Below are positions 24,648 through 35,489 of a DNA stretch of 64,000 bases, one piece after another. The position numbers and the translations under genes were made by a program. The notes under the pieces are model-generated. The model was not told the origin of the DNA, did not search any database, and saw only the letters and a list, made by a program, of their open reading frames with translations. Each line of letters begins with the position of its first letter. Within the stretch, counting starts at the first letter, position 1. The DNA is taken from NCBI GenBank assembly GCA_015680685.1, contig MNCI01002657.1, positions 19,915 to 83,914 on the forward strand, read 5' to 3'. Source of the DNA: Gnetum montanum. Its lineage: Eukaryota > Streptophyta > Gnetopsida > Gnetales > Gnetaceae.

Positions 24648-25140
24648 ATATGCTTCTCTTAGGTTTTTTCCATCCTTGGAAAAGTTCATGTTCACTATAT
24701 TTTTTTGCATGTAATGCTCCTTTTATGCTCCTATGCTCAAATACTTTGATTTCTCCTTTGGGCTTAAAGTTTTATATCCTAATGTTCTATATCTTATTCT
24801 ACAAATAAACTATAATTGATAAGAATATATGGGAACTTAAATATTATTTTATCAATAGTTGCCTTATTTTCTAAGATAATGACATGAGGTGAATTAAAGA
24901 TCTACCAACCACCAATCACTAGTTCTGATTTGGATCACACAAAGTACAACTCATATCTAGTTACCCAAGTGAAGTTAGGGCAAATCCTTATTCCCAACTT
25001 ACATTACCCTAGATATTTTACTTACCAATTAAAATATAGATTAATAAATGAAGAAAATAATAAGATTATAAATAAAAGTAAGATTAAGATACTCCCTAAT
25101 CTTGATTAATCATGTGAATTAATAAAAGTAGATGTAGTTC
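24648..25140 (-). other. LTR-A internal region next to the 3' LTR
   Basis: Noncoding, but conserved with 48253-48720 of the other copy (for example TACCAACCACCAATCACTAGT and CTACCCAAGTGAAG-TAGGGC). It lies between the CCR4-like pseudogene stop and the LTR, so it may be the captured gene's 3' untranslated region plus the polypurine tract. In the other copy the minus-strand sequence just before the LTR is purine-rich (GAGGAGGTTAGA). Confidence 0.55.
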
Positions 25141-26225
25141 CACCATAAGGGGTTTGTGATCGAATGGTCTTGTTTGAATGGAAGGGCTTGATCTTATTTC
25201 TTCTTAACTTCTTCTTTAGAAGTTAACTCTAGTAACTTGGTGACTTAGAAGAATCAAACATCATAGCAAATATAGTCTAGGATATCAATGAAGAATGTTG
25301 TTGATCCATCTACATCAATCATGATAGTATAATTGGTAAATTGTTGTTCTTAATGAGTTCTATCTAAGAACATCATCTATTCTTGAATTCTCAAATTTAA
25401 CTTATCTATTGAAGATTCAAAGTAAGAGGAATATGCAATAGCCAATGGAATTGCTTCTTGAATTTATGGGAACATCTTCTTCAAATCATGTTTATCCTTC
25501 AAGGATTCTTTTACACATCCATATTTTCAGAATTGATAAACACTACTTCCAACTTTTACATTGAGCTCTCCACAAAAGATGAATGGCACTGAGTTGATAT
25601 TGGTATGGTTTAGAAATGACTTATTCTTCAAATATTCCTTAATTTGGTTAATGTAGTAAGCCACTTGGCAAAGTCTAACATCTAGACATGTTGATTTAAC
25701 AATTAGATATTTGTTAACCATACATATATATCTTTTTGACTAGATTTTAACTATCAATGCCAAGGCTATGTAACTTCTTGAAAATCTTAATCATTCTTTC
25801 TTCACCATGATTTAAAGTTCTATAATTTTAAAGATCTTATCTTCTAATCTCCTTTTAAATATTTTTACTAACTTGAACTTGGCTTCATTACCAAAGATCA
25901 CATAATCATCCATGTTGTGATTTCTATAATAGGCTAATTGTATGGCTTGAAAGAAAAACTTCCACATGGATCTTTTTGCTTATAGATACCTTTGTATCCC
26001 ATCTTTTGAAAATTTAGATGAAATTGATAAAGGAATTACCATGGAAATATTTCTTGTAGACACAAGACATTAGTATCCAAATCTTGTAACTCTACTAAGA
26101 TGTATGAGTATCAATACTCATGTCAATCCAAAGCCCATGGTGGTCATAGAAGATGTTGTTTTTTCATAGGATATGAATCTTAAAAACATTTTTTATTTTG
26201 TAATTTTCATTCTTAGTCTTGAATT
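25141..26225 (-). pseudogene. CCR4-like deadenylase (EEP nuclease domain) captured in LTR-A element D
   Basis: CCR4-type proteins remove poly(A) tails from mRNA, using an endonuclease/exonuclease/phosphatase (EEP) fold. Read on the minus strand, the decayed frame has PPWALD...HEY near 26130-26160 and LQDLDTNVLCLQEI at 26046-26090, which keeps the metal-binding glutamate of the C-L-Q-E motif. MGYKGIYKQK follows near 26000, then RLCQVAYYINQIKEYLKN near 25640-25690 and PFIFCGELN at about 25558-25585 (family C-G-D-F-N). The C-terminal part has AIPLAIAYSSYFES near 25430-25470, FTNYT near 25345, FFIDILDYICYD at about 25262-25300 and RPFDH at about 25160 (family S-D-H). Length and order match a whole EEP domain of about 340 residues with no intron-sized gaps. 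It is broken by stops and frameshifts. It shares every landmark with 48721-49795. The CCR4 assignment within the EEP superfamily rests on these motifs read by eye. Confidence 0.72.
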
Positions 26226-26949
26226 TTCTCTTAGGTTACTTTTCTTCATGGGTATCATACACCTTGTCAAAATAAGATTATGTTTTTTCATTATATTGAT
26301 ACTGTATGATTTGGTTATAGGCTAAATGGGTATACATCTTCATGGTCATTCTAATTTACCAATTGATGTTAATTCATTAATTCATTGGATCAATAACAAT
26401 CTAGCTACATTACCTAAACTCTTAATAACCTTTCTTCCCTCCTTAAGACACTAACTCTATTAGTGTAACTAATGATATCCTAGGGGTTAGTAAGCTAAGA
26501 CTATTAATCTACATAGGTTAACCACTTAGTTTTAAGCCCCAAGAGGTTAAATTTATTAGTCCCAACAATTAAATTATTAGGCATGATTAGTTAGTATAAG
26601 TTCTAGCTCATAGAGGCATAACACAAGATATCATTTAATTTTTAGTACTCAGATAATAAATCTAACATCATCATTAAGATTAAAAAGTTTAAAAATGTTA
26701 GAAATAATTATTTGTATGCTAGAAATGAACATCATATGCCCAAATTATGCTAAATGTAGTCTTTGAGGATCTTGAGGCATAATGTTGATTAAGTTACAAA
26801 CACTATTTTTTTGAAGCTCTATGATGTAGATTTGACTTCACCATTGCATCTGGAAGATTGAAACATGTTGAAAATAACTCTTGTTTTATTGAAATATAAC
26901 ACCAAAACAAAAATTATGATTGGTTGTTTCAAGTTTTTAAAATTTTACA
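26226..26949 (-). other. LTR-A internal region between CCR4-like and 5S-like parts
   Basis: No coding sequence recognised. It is homologous to 49800-50715 of the other copy, with landmarks such as AGACACTAACTC-A-TAGTGTAACTAATGA and a block where ATGTTAGAAAT/ATGTTGGAAAT is followed by TATGCTAAA. It could be the 5' untranslated region of the captured transcript or older element leader. Confidence 0.5.
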
Positions 26950-27035
26950 TATTTTTCAAAATTTCCTAAGAGGTCACCCATCTTGATACTACTGCAAGAA
27001 GATCATGCTTAATTACAAAATTTTTACTCAAAATG
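26950..27035 (-). pseudogene. 5S-rRNA-derived segment in LTR-A element D
   Basis: The minus strand reads TTAAGCATG, then GCAGTAGTATCAAGATGGGTGACCTC-T-AGGAA. This follows plant 5S rRNA from about position 50 to near the 3' end (TTAAGCGTGCTTGGGCGAGAGTAGTA, GGATGGGTGACCTCCTGGGAA), with C-to-T and G-to-A decay mostly at CpGs. It includes the C-box part of the internal pol III promoter. The 5' third of the gene is not recognisable. The other LTR-A copy carries the same segment at 50718-50806, in the same orientation relative to the element. Confidence 0.72.
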
Positions 27036-28200
27036 CTATCATTCTATGAAATTATTTTATTTGTTATTTTTTCATGTTTTTATACTTAGGCTTTCCATAA
27101 ATAATTCAACATGTTTTCTTTTGAATTTCCCATCAATTGATGAAAACATGTGACATTTCTCATTAGTTGACAAAAACATTTTCCATCACCATGAGACATG
27201 CATCGATGATGCTAGCAGACACTAGTGCCAACCAAGAAGACATGGAATGATGGTGATAGAAAACACTAAGGAAGTAGGCACTGATGGTACCAGTGGTCTC
27301 TATTGGCAAGTAGGAAGACATGGAATGGCAACACTAGTAAACATCAAGGTGCCAAGTACCAACAACACTAGTGATCTTCGTCGGCAAGTAGAGAGGCATG
27401 AAATGGTAACGTTAATGATGTCTATGAAGGTAGACACTAATAGTACTAATGATCATCATCTACAATAAGGTAGGAAATCTTGGAATCAATGGTGTTCATG
27501 GTTACCATGGACTATAAAATACTTGATAGATTTTCTAGTAGTTACATCAACAATGAAGAGGAAGAGTGTGGTAGTGGAAACAGTGAAAATGACAATGGTA
27601 GAAGTGCAAAATGCATAGTGTTGATGTTAGGTCATAAAGAATCAAGTGGCAAAGGTCTACAAGGTGACAGGGACAAGTAGAGCACACAAGAGATGGCAAT
27701 AAGCAAAGGTAGAAGGAAGGTAGTGACAAGCACAATGGCAAATAGCATGTGCCTTAGCAGTGACAAGGGAGAACAATAGTGGAAGATGGCATTGGTAACA
27801 AACAAGGATTTTCATGGAGGAAGGGGCAAGTATACAGGGAAAAAGGAAAATAAGGCATGGTGGATGGCAAACAATGCATGGCAAAGGGAGGGTGGCATAT
27901 GACATTATCGAGCACTTACATAGGCCTAAACAAGCTTATGCAATAAGTTGTTACTACAACCAACCACCACTTAGCCTATGTGATAGGCTAGCACTATGGC
28001 CTGACCAACTGCAACATTGCAAGGCCAAGCCTTGAGGCCTTACCATGCAATGACATGACTTGTCAACTCCATAGCCAAGCTAGCCACAATGCAATGTGGC
28101 TAAGCCTTGAGGCCTAGCCATGCTATGGTGCAGTTGGCTGATGCCATAGCTAGCCATAGTGGCTAGCCCTAACCCTAAGGATTAGGATCAAAGCTAAAAA
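27036..28200. repeat. Low-complexity and degenerate repeat region of LTR-A
   Basis: From about 27190 to 27900 the plus strand repeats words such as CATGGAATGGCAAC, CACTAGTG and GGCAAGTAG. It has long open frames on both strands that are compositional, not conserved proteins. At 28010-28165 two units of GGC(C/T)AAGCCTTGAGGCCTTA/AGCCATGC-ATG and repeated TAGCCATAGTGGCTAG words form small palindromes. The region corresponds in position to 50940-51610 of the other copy, which repeats different but similar words. Confidence 0.5.
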
Positions 28201-28330
28201 ATTTTTATTTTTTTATTTTTTAAATATACTTATTATTTTTTAAAATATTAGTTTATTATTATTTTTAAAATATATATAAAGATATTTTTTATTTATATTT
28301 TTTTAGTTAAATCTTAAATTTTAAAATAAA

Positions 28331-28338
28331 AATATGCA

Positions 28339-28374
<36 letters not shown>

Positions 28375-28381
28375 TATATAA
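28331..28381. repeat. Microsatellite (CATA)n then (TA)n
   Basis: About seven CATA units run directly into about eight TA units. This is a simple repeat within the LTR-A internal region; the other copy has a short (TA)n at 51610-51626 in the corresponding place. Confidence 0.9.
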
Positions 28382-28496
28382 TTATGACAATCAAGGTACT
28401 TGGCCTTGTGATTCATTGAAGAAACCTAAAAACTTAGGTTTAACAACCCATAGGTTATGGTTCCGATCCAATATTTCAAAATTTAGACATTAAGTT

Positions 28497-28640
28497 TTTT
28501 TTAATTATTATTTTATTCCATACTACCTTAGTAGTTGATGTGGTGGTTTAGCGGATGACAGGGTATGAGTTTGATTTTCTAAGGAAAGCTTCTGGGCTCA
28601 ATTCCTGACTCTAAAATTTTGACCTTTTTAAAATTATTTT
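28497..28640 (+). other. Conserved block with tRNA-like A and B boxes
   Basis: On the plus strand TGGTTTAGCGG at 28544-28554 matches the pol III A-box consensus (TGGCNNAGTGG) at all but two positions. GGCTCAATTCC at 28595-28605 matches the B-box consensus (GGTTCGANTCC) at all but two. The 40-base spacing is tRNA-like. The block is conserved at 51705-51840 of the other copy (TGGTTCGGCTG and GGTTAATTCC). A clear cloverleaf was not found, so a tRNA-derived SINE relic is possible but not established. It is antisense to the LTR-A element. Confidence 0.35.
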
Positions 28641-29647
28641 TTATTTTTATAAATTTCATGATTTATTTATTTTTTTATAAGCACACATAATAAAAAAATT
28701 TAAACCAAAATGTTTCCCAAATTGTGAGATTGATCAAGATGAAATTTGTACAATTGAAATCATCATGACAAGTATTATGCATTGGGTATGATTTTAGGAT
28801 TCAAAAACTAAGTTGGATTTTTAGGAATTGAGAGGATTAAAATAGCCTATTTTGTCAAATTGACATTACTTAGGCCAATGCATGGATGATTTGTGGACTT
28901 TTAAGATAACTTGATTCCAATTATAAATGATATATTGACTCATGGATTCTAAGAATATATCTTACAATTTCACAAAAGATGTAGGCCTCTCCTCTATACC
29001 CAAGCGAAGTGCTAAGGAGAAGATTATGATAACATAACATTACTTACTAAGTATGTATTCCGTTATGGATCTCATGATAATAATATTTATTGGTTAGATA
29101 TAGATTAATCGTCCTTATTACTAGATTGAATCCTTAAACTTACCAATACATAGGTCTTATGTAAGATGAGTACTATCAAGTTACAAGGATTAGGTGCTTG
29201 GGGGTAATAAGTCTCAAGTTAGCTCATAGTCACTAATCTTCTAGGATAACTTAATAAATACCTTAATTAATTAACATTCTACTAATATCACAAGATCGAT
29301 AAGAGTTACCTAGAATGGTGTATCCTTATCTTACGAACATTCCTTGTAGTTGATGTACCTTGATAAAGCATAATCAGATCTCTTGGTTGATAATATCTAT
29401 GAAAATCACTTAAGAATAAATCTTCTTAGTTAATGAGATTCATCTTGAACATGATGCAAGTTCATTATTCTCTCATATATGTCTAATCTATTATTCATGA
29501 AAATGACTAGATGGGTATCTTCTGGGTTACATGATCATCTCAAACATAAGGTACATCTAGTGGTTGATCTATAATTCTTCTTGGCTTATGATTCCATGGT
29601 ATGTCATTGAATTGTAGTTGGTCCTTGATTTTTATTGGTCATTGCAT
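28641..29647 (-). other. LTR-A leader region of element D
   Basis: No protein frame recognised. It is homologous to 51841-52470 of the other copy: shared segments include GAGATGAAATTTGTACCATT-like and AAAATAGCCTATTTTGT. It lies directly downstream (minus strand) of the primer site, where gag would begin in an autonomous element. Confidence 0.5.
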
Positions 29648-29669
29648 TATGGTTTGCTTCGGTATCAAA
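29648..29669 (-). other. Primer-binding site of element D
   Basis: The minus strand reads CTTTGATACCGAAGCAAACCA next to the LTR end. The better copy at 52471-52490 reads TTGGTATTGGAGCAAACCA. Both derive from a TTGGTATC-GAGCA site of initiator-Met type. Confidence 0.55.
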
Positions 29670-29794
29670 GGTGAAATCCCTTTCTTTGATGTCATGGCAA
29701 ACATTAAATATAAATTATATTAGAAATTAGGGATAAGAAGATAACCTGACAATGTCAAATATATGTAATATTTGACATTATGTGTAAAGAATAT
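29670..29794 (-). repeat. LTR-A, first part of the split 5' LTR of element D
   Basis: It runs from GGTGAAATCCC (LTR end in sense orientation) to the point where element C enters. Landmarks GATGTCATGGCAAACATTAAATA and GACATTATG-GTAAAGAA match 52495-52620. The last five bases, AATAT (29790-29794), are the target duplication of element C. Confidence 0.75.
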
Positions 29795-30663
29795 TGCTGA
29801 ATGGTGAGGTACCCCTTTGTCCAACCATATGAATCACAAGTGTTACACATGATCTAGTTGAATTCCATGGATGGCACTAGTTGTGCATATAAATCATCAT
29901 GCTTTGATCATAGTTCGTTGTCTTACCACTTGGACTAGTGGTAGCTTGTCACATATGGTTTAGTCCAAAGTGAGGCATATGATTGATGTTGACTAGCCCC
30001 AGGCTACTCCTAATGGTAATAAAGAGATCAATTAATTAAGCTAATTAATAGTGGAAAGAAAAATCTATACTAGCCTATGTGTAATGAGTATCTATTCCTA
30101 ATCATCCACACACACCTTGGACTTTGTGTAACTACTGTTGGTATTACCAAGCATATGTCACTAGGATCACCAAATGATACACTGCTGGGTTACCAATTAA
30201 TTACACTTAAGCATTTGTGATTAGTTGTACTCATTTTGCTTAATGATAGGAATCATAAAGAGCAATAAATGGAAACATTAACTAAGGAAAATGGTAAGTG
30301 ATTAAACAATTGAAAGAAATAATAAATCTAAGTTGATGCTGCAATGATGGAAGTAATCTTGATCTTTATTTTTGGTCATGTAATGCATCCAAGTACATCA
30401 CACTTGAATAAGAATGTCATACAATCACTTAGCATCACACTGTAACTATGCACTAGAAACAACAGAACTGAAAGTCCAAAATCTATGAAAAAGATATCTA
30501 AAATCTATCAACAAAACTATCCCAACCGTGCATCCAAGTGTTGTATTTATAGGCTAGCATGGAAGAGATAATTTTGGAGATCCAACATCATTTCTTGGGA
30601 CCTGATATTGAGGCTCTGATATTGGGTATTCAATATTGAAGCTGACAAAATTATGACTCATCA
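29795..30663 (-). repeat. Element C 3' LTR
   Basis: 869 bp. On the plus strand it runs TGCTGAATGGTGAGG...TATGACTCATCA, so sense ends are TGATGAGTCATA and CATTCAGCA. It aligns end to end with 38144-38995, including ACTTGGACTAGTGGTAGC and AAACTATCCCAACC. The two LTRs differ at roughly one base in eight by eye, so the insertion is old. A purine-rich ATGGAGGTA precedes it on the sense strand as a weak polypurine tract. Confidence 0.85.
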
Positions 30664-30879
30664 TACCTCCATGACTAAATGAAAACTTGTCCTTAAGTTA
30701 AACAAAATGAGGAACAAGTTTTTTACAAAATATTGTGAAGGTATGGAATTATTGATTGACTAAAATAAATAAATAAAAAATTGACTCTTACATGCCATAA
30801 TGGTGTTTTACAAAATTTGGACACAACATTACAAGACACAAAAGTAGGAAAGCCCATGTAGTTCCTGATGGTAGTGGAT
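30664..30879 (-). other. Untranslated tail of element C
   Basis: It lies between the second ORF relic and the 3' LTR. On the sense strand it ends with the weak purine tract ATGGAGGTA at the LTR border. Nothing else was recognised. Confidence 0.4.
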
Positions 30880-33553
30880 CCTCTATTAGTTACTTTCCTT
30901 TGTCACCAGGCTTTTGAAATCTATAGTGGTTGAGTAGTTCCTGCAACTTCTCTTCATCTATCCTTGGGTCATGTACCATTCAAGCTATGAAATTGATGTG
31001 TTCTAACATTGGTACATCCCATGGGCTTAGTAACTATGAAAACATTTTGTTGGCCTTTGCACACTAGGCCATAAAATATCGTCATTTTTTCTCAAAGGCC
31101 CTGGCCTTTTCTTTCAAATCATGATGATCTATTAATCTCTTAGCTAGGTCTTAGGAAACATTGTTTTGTCCATGGTAGTAAGCCTTGATCACCTCCAATT
31201 CTAAGTTTGCTACATGGATTTTTTGTAAAACATCTTTTCTATTTGCAAACTCTTTTTCAGATAATGCATAGGTGGTTGCTACCTACTACTCTAATTTTTT
31301 TCTAGGTTGACCTACTATTAACATGGCAAGGTTGGCATATTAGAGGTTAGTCAATGCCATGTATTCTTTTAAGTCCTCAATCTGTAGATCTTTATTCTTC
31401 ACTTCTACTTGGTGAACTAGTGCATAACTATCCAAGATGGGCTGCCAATTAGGATTTTGTGCCAATATGGGCTTTTTCCATTTGGATTTCTTTTTCATTG
31501 ATCTACTCATCCTGGAAGTGTTCTTTCAAATTTTCATGCTTTTTGGCCTCATTTTACCAAACACTTATTTTTATTATAGACTTCTAACAAATTTCTCGAG
31601 CCTCCTCCATTAAGAGGATTCTATTTTCTCTGGCCAATTAACTGGTTGACCTTCACTAGTTTTTCTTTCAACTGATGGATAGTTTCCTCTAGAATGTTCT
31701 TTTATTTTTCTATAATGGTCAACCTTACATTATCTAGAGCAAGCTATTTATTTTTTTCTTGCGTGGTAATTAATGTCTTCTTATGGGAATAGGATTGTGC
31801 TTTAGTAGTAGAGACATTTTAAACTACCTTCTCCTTTACTTTCTTATTAGCTTTATTCTCTTCAATCAATTTATTTAGCTACTTTATTCTCAATTGATCT
31901 AGATGGTCAAGTGCAATAAACTAGGCAGGGTCTCGTCTTGCAACTCTTAGGGTAGCTAACTCTTGTTGCAAGCGATGCACTTTGGCTTCTATGTGTTCCA
32001 CCTTGGTCTCAACCATGACCAACTTTCCTTTGATGGTAAAGAGGTTTGATTGTACTATAGTGACATCATTGGGAATGTTAAATAGGATGGTCATTGCTTG
32101 TCCTATCTATAACAATCAATCCAGTACATCCTCATATGTTGTAGGAGTTATTGAAGTCTTGCCACCATTTGGGCATCTCTGGTCCCAGTAAAATCCATTG
32201 GGAGCACAACAAGCACATTGAAACATTCCTTGATGTGATATGTTATCATATGTGTTGTGCTTGCCACATCCTGATGTTGCATGAACACTATTGTGGCACC
32301 ATCTCCCATTTCAAGCATCACTTGAAAGGATATGGCATTACTAGAGATTTTTCATGACCATTGGGATTCTTCTCCTAATTGTAGCAAAATCTACCCCCTT
32401 ATTGGATCAATAGAAATAGTGGATTGCATGGCATTGTTGATGACTTTAAAAAGGTTCAAATCATCTCTACTTCCCCAACTAATAGCTTTATTAATTTTTT
32501 GTGAATGGCTCATCGTAGGGCTGTATTTTTGTGATAGTTATGGTGGAACGTGTATCTCACAACATTGTTTAGGCTCTTAATATATTTCTTTTACTGGTTC
32601 TACTTCCTTCTCTAGTTCTTGTTCCTCACCAACGTTTTTTCTTGGTGACGCAAGTTTGAGAAATTTAGCAAAGAAAGAAATTTAAGCTTTCTTGGAAATT
32701 CCATTGGTGTATCCTAGGATTCCAACATGTTTACATAGCTTTTAGATCAGGAAAGGAAATGGAAGTGTTGGCTTCCCTACCTTCTTCTCTTTGGACTACC
32801 TCTAAATTTCCATGCAATATAACTAGGGAAGGTTTGCCATGTATTTGTCCATTAGTATGGCACTTCCCCTCATCACATACATTGAGATTCTATTGAATCC
32901 TTTGGTGAGGAAGAGGTGATATATGCCTATCTTGAACTAGGTCCTCTCTTTTAGAGTTAATTCATTATATGTCTTATCATCCTTATTGTATGCCCCATTT
33001 AGCCATAAATTTCTAGTCTCAAGATCAGACTTGATGGACAAATAAGCTAACTTGGCTACCACATTTTTCATATTTAAAGCCTCTAAAATTGCTTTAACTA
33101 AAAAGGAAACAGTGACTCCACCAATGTTAACCATGGCACCTTCTTCCTTGTTGTGCTAGAATTGGTACATCTCGTCGAGGTACTATTCCCCACTGTCTAA
33201 AAGAATAGACCACAGAGGTGATGCCTAGAGTTGTGTCTAGACTACTTTAGGAGAAAATGCCATAAATAGGTCGAAGTTCATTTCCACAATAACCATGGTC
33301 AACATGGACTTCTCTTGAATAGCTTCAAGGCATTTTGGGGACAATATGAGGTGTTGTCCTTGCACCAGAGCTTGTAGTTCTATAGCCTCTCCTTGGACCA
33401 ACTACCCTATAACAGAAGCCTCTTCATGGATGCTAAAGGATTGGACCTCTTGTTCCTCATGCTTACCATGCTTGCCTTATTAGCCTCTACCACCTCTTAG
33501 ACACTTGACCACTCCTTGCGAAGGTCCCTGTTGTCCCCTCTTTTTGGAACCAT
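30880..33553 (-). pseudogene. Second ORF of element C, putative plant transposon protein type with coiled coils
   Basis: A decayed minus-strand frame of about 890 codons starts at an ATG at 33553 (MVPKRGDNRDL). At about 32690-33140 it has VNIGGVTVSFLVKAI, a central region, then ISMYVMRGSAILMDKYMANL and KPTLPFPFLI-KLCKHVGI. This resembles the 'putative plant transposon protein' domain found in many plant retrotransposon extra ORFs (V-x-G-x-x-V-x-F..., RA-L-LY, LPFP-LI-LC--GV). Downstream, 31750-32060 is a helical segment (VETKVEHIEAKVHRLQQEL), and further coiled-coil-like stretches follow to about 30890. No catalytic motif is seen. Its position next to the 3' LTR is that of the env-like or additional ORFs of Athila and Tat elements. 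The domain name is from memory of the pattern. Confidence 0.5.
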
Positions 33554-35489
33554 CTGTAATCAATCAAGGGTCGAATGTTACTGAGGTGTTGTTATCTATT
33601 ATTAATAGGTTTATACCTTACTCATGACCTTAGTTCCATTAAGTTTTTCAGTTCATATGATTGCAAACATAGAAAAATTTTTAGAAAGATGCCCAAAAAG
33701 TGTTTATCCTCTTTTATAACCATTTGCAGTTCATTCCTTTTTCCTTGTGTATGGCTTATTATGATGGTTATGGTCCCTTGGGTGAAGAAATTAACATTTC
33801 TAACATTAATATGATTGATTTCTCATTATAATGCTTAAGGTTTTTAACATTCTTACCCTTGTAATACCTTCTAGGTAATAGCAAATTTTGAAAAATTAGC
33901 ACAAGTTTTCCATGCAAGCATCCCCCTATGACTAAATTAAACACTTTATAATAAAATAGGTTCAAACAAGACAAGAATCAAAGTAATAGGAAGAAAAATA
34001 TCACAATTTGAAGTTGATTTCGTAGAGCTCTTAGTCACAAGAGAAAATTTTAAAAGCTTCCCTAACTTCAAATGATGAGAATGGATTTAAAGAATAACAT
34101 AGGGGTTCATATATATAGTTTTTTTAGACCCAATATCAGGTATCCAACATCACATCTGATCCCATATTAGGTAATCAATATCAGGGTATTTGAATTTGTA
34201 CTTAATGAGGGTAATCAACATGGAAAATGAAGCACTGTGATTAGTTGAAGGGTTTTAAGTTAGGTCCATAGTTCTAGGGTAAGTAGAAAATCATTTTTAA
34301 GCACCAGAAGTGTTAGAAGATGGAGTCATTGACATTAAAAGCATTGGAAGATACAAGAACAAGGGTATTATATCTATGTTGTGGGATGGATCAATTACAT
34401 GACAAGGGAAAAAGCATGAAATTTAATAATTATGTGCATGGAAGGTTAAAAATGATGTGGTTGTGTCAAACAAGTACAAGTTACAACAATTACAGAAGTG
34501 GGTCCTTACCAAAGTAAGCTCCAACCCATAATGCCCTTGTGAAGGGGTTGAATGCACCACATACTTGTGAAACAAAACACACATGTTAAAACCACCAATT
34601 TGAGAAAATAAATGTATGTCACATAAAACCATAAGTTAGGATCATACGAATAGTGAGATGAGATGGATAGCAGAAAGGATTGTAGGAATTAGAATGTGAG
34701 GTATCTTACTAGAGGCATAATGAATCCTTGTGTGTTATTAATGATTCAAAAATCATTAGCCCTTCTTTCCAAGATTCAAACCAAGTCCAAACCACATTGC
34801 AATGATATCACATTGTTTCATCATGTCAACTAACAACCATAAGAATACCATAGTTGCAAGGAGTAACATCACTTGTCGTTTTGTCCAAGGGAGGAGTTTA
34901 TTGATGGCACTTTGTTGTTTTTTTTATGAAATTATTTTGAGAAGCTACCAACCTTCAAGAATGGGTACATGTCTTTCTAGTGGGACCCTAAAAAATTTAT
35001 TTAGTACCCTGTTATTTTGCTTTTACTTCCATTTTTTGTTAGATCTACAAATATATAATTACAACCTTAGCAACATGATAGAACATACAAAAGTGGCCAA
35101 AGAGAATCCACAAATCTCCTTGATGTCACACCCCTCACATTCCCCCTTGGTTCGTCACTTTTCTATGCAGGCACAATGATTATGAATTTATTTTTAGTTT
35201 TGGATGATGGGAAAAAAAGAATATCATTATAACCAAGGTAAGAACCTCTCATTAATGGAATGGATGAATGAATGGCATGGCCTCACTATCGAAATAATCA
35301 ATCCCTTATGACTTGACAACATAGAGAAAACCTCATCTCAATGGGCTACATGATCATTTTATTCACAAACAAGATTACTAACAAAGAAAATGAAAACGAA
35401 ATATGGAAAAAGATGAAAACACAGGATAAGAAAAATTACATCAAGAAATAAGAAAATGATAAAAAATTATAGAACAAAAAGATGAAAAA
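33554..35489. other. Unassigned interval inside element C
   Basis: A pol of 3-4 kb should lie here in an autonomous element, but only 1.9 kb of AT-rich sequence without pol motifs is present. A piece at 34128-34190 (CCCAATATCAG, GATCCCATATTAGG) looks like an inverted match to LTR words at 30580-30640 of the same element, hinting at rearrangement. The 125-codon plus-strand frame at 34802-35179 has no recognisable domain. Confidence 0.4.

Noticed and set aside
26950-27035. Functional 5S rRNA gene
   Set aside because: The 5' third and the terminator are missing, and many positions have changed. It is a relic within a retrotransposon.
27247-28035. Series of open frames on both strands that look like a small gene cluster
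   Set aside because: They follow repeated purine-rich words in the LTR-A interior, their proteins are low complexity, and the sister element has different sequence here.
28166-28182. Telomere-like CCCTAACCCTAA
   Set aside because: Only two units, in a region of TAGCC-rich repeats. There is no array.
34802-35179. Longest open frame of the window (125 codons, plus strand)
   Set aside because: It lies inside element C on the strand opposite to its genes, has no recognisable domain and no conserved neighbour. It is what chance gives in 64 kb of AT-rich DNA.
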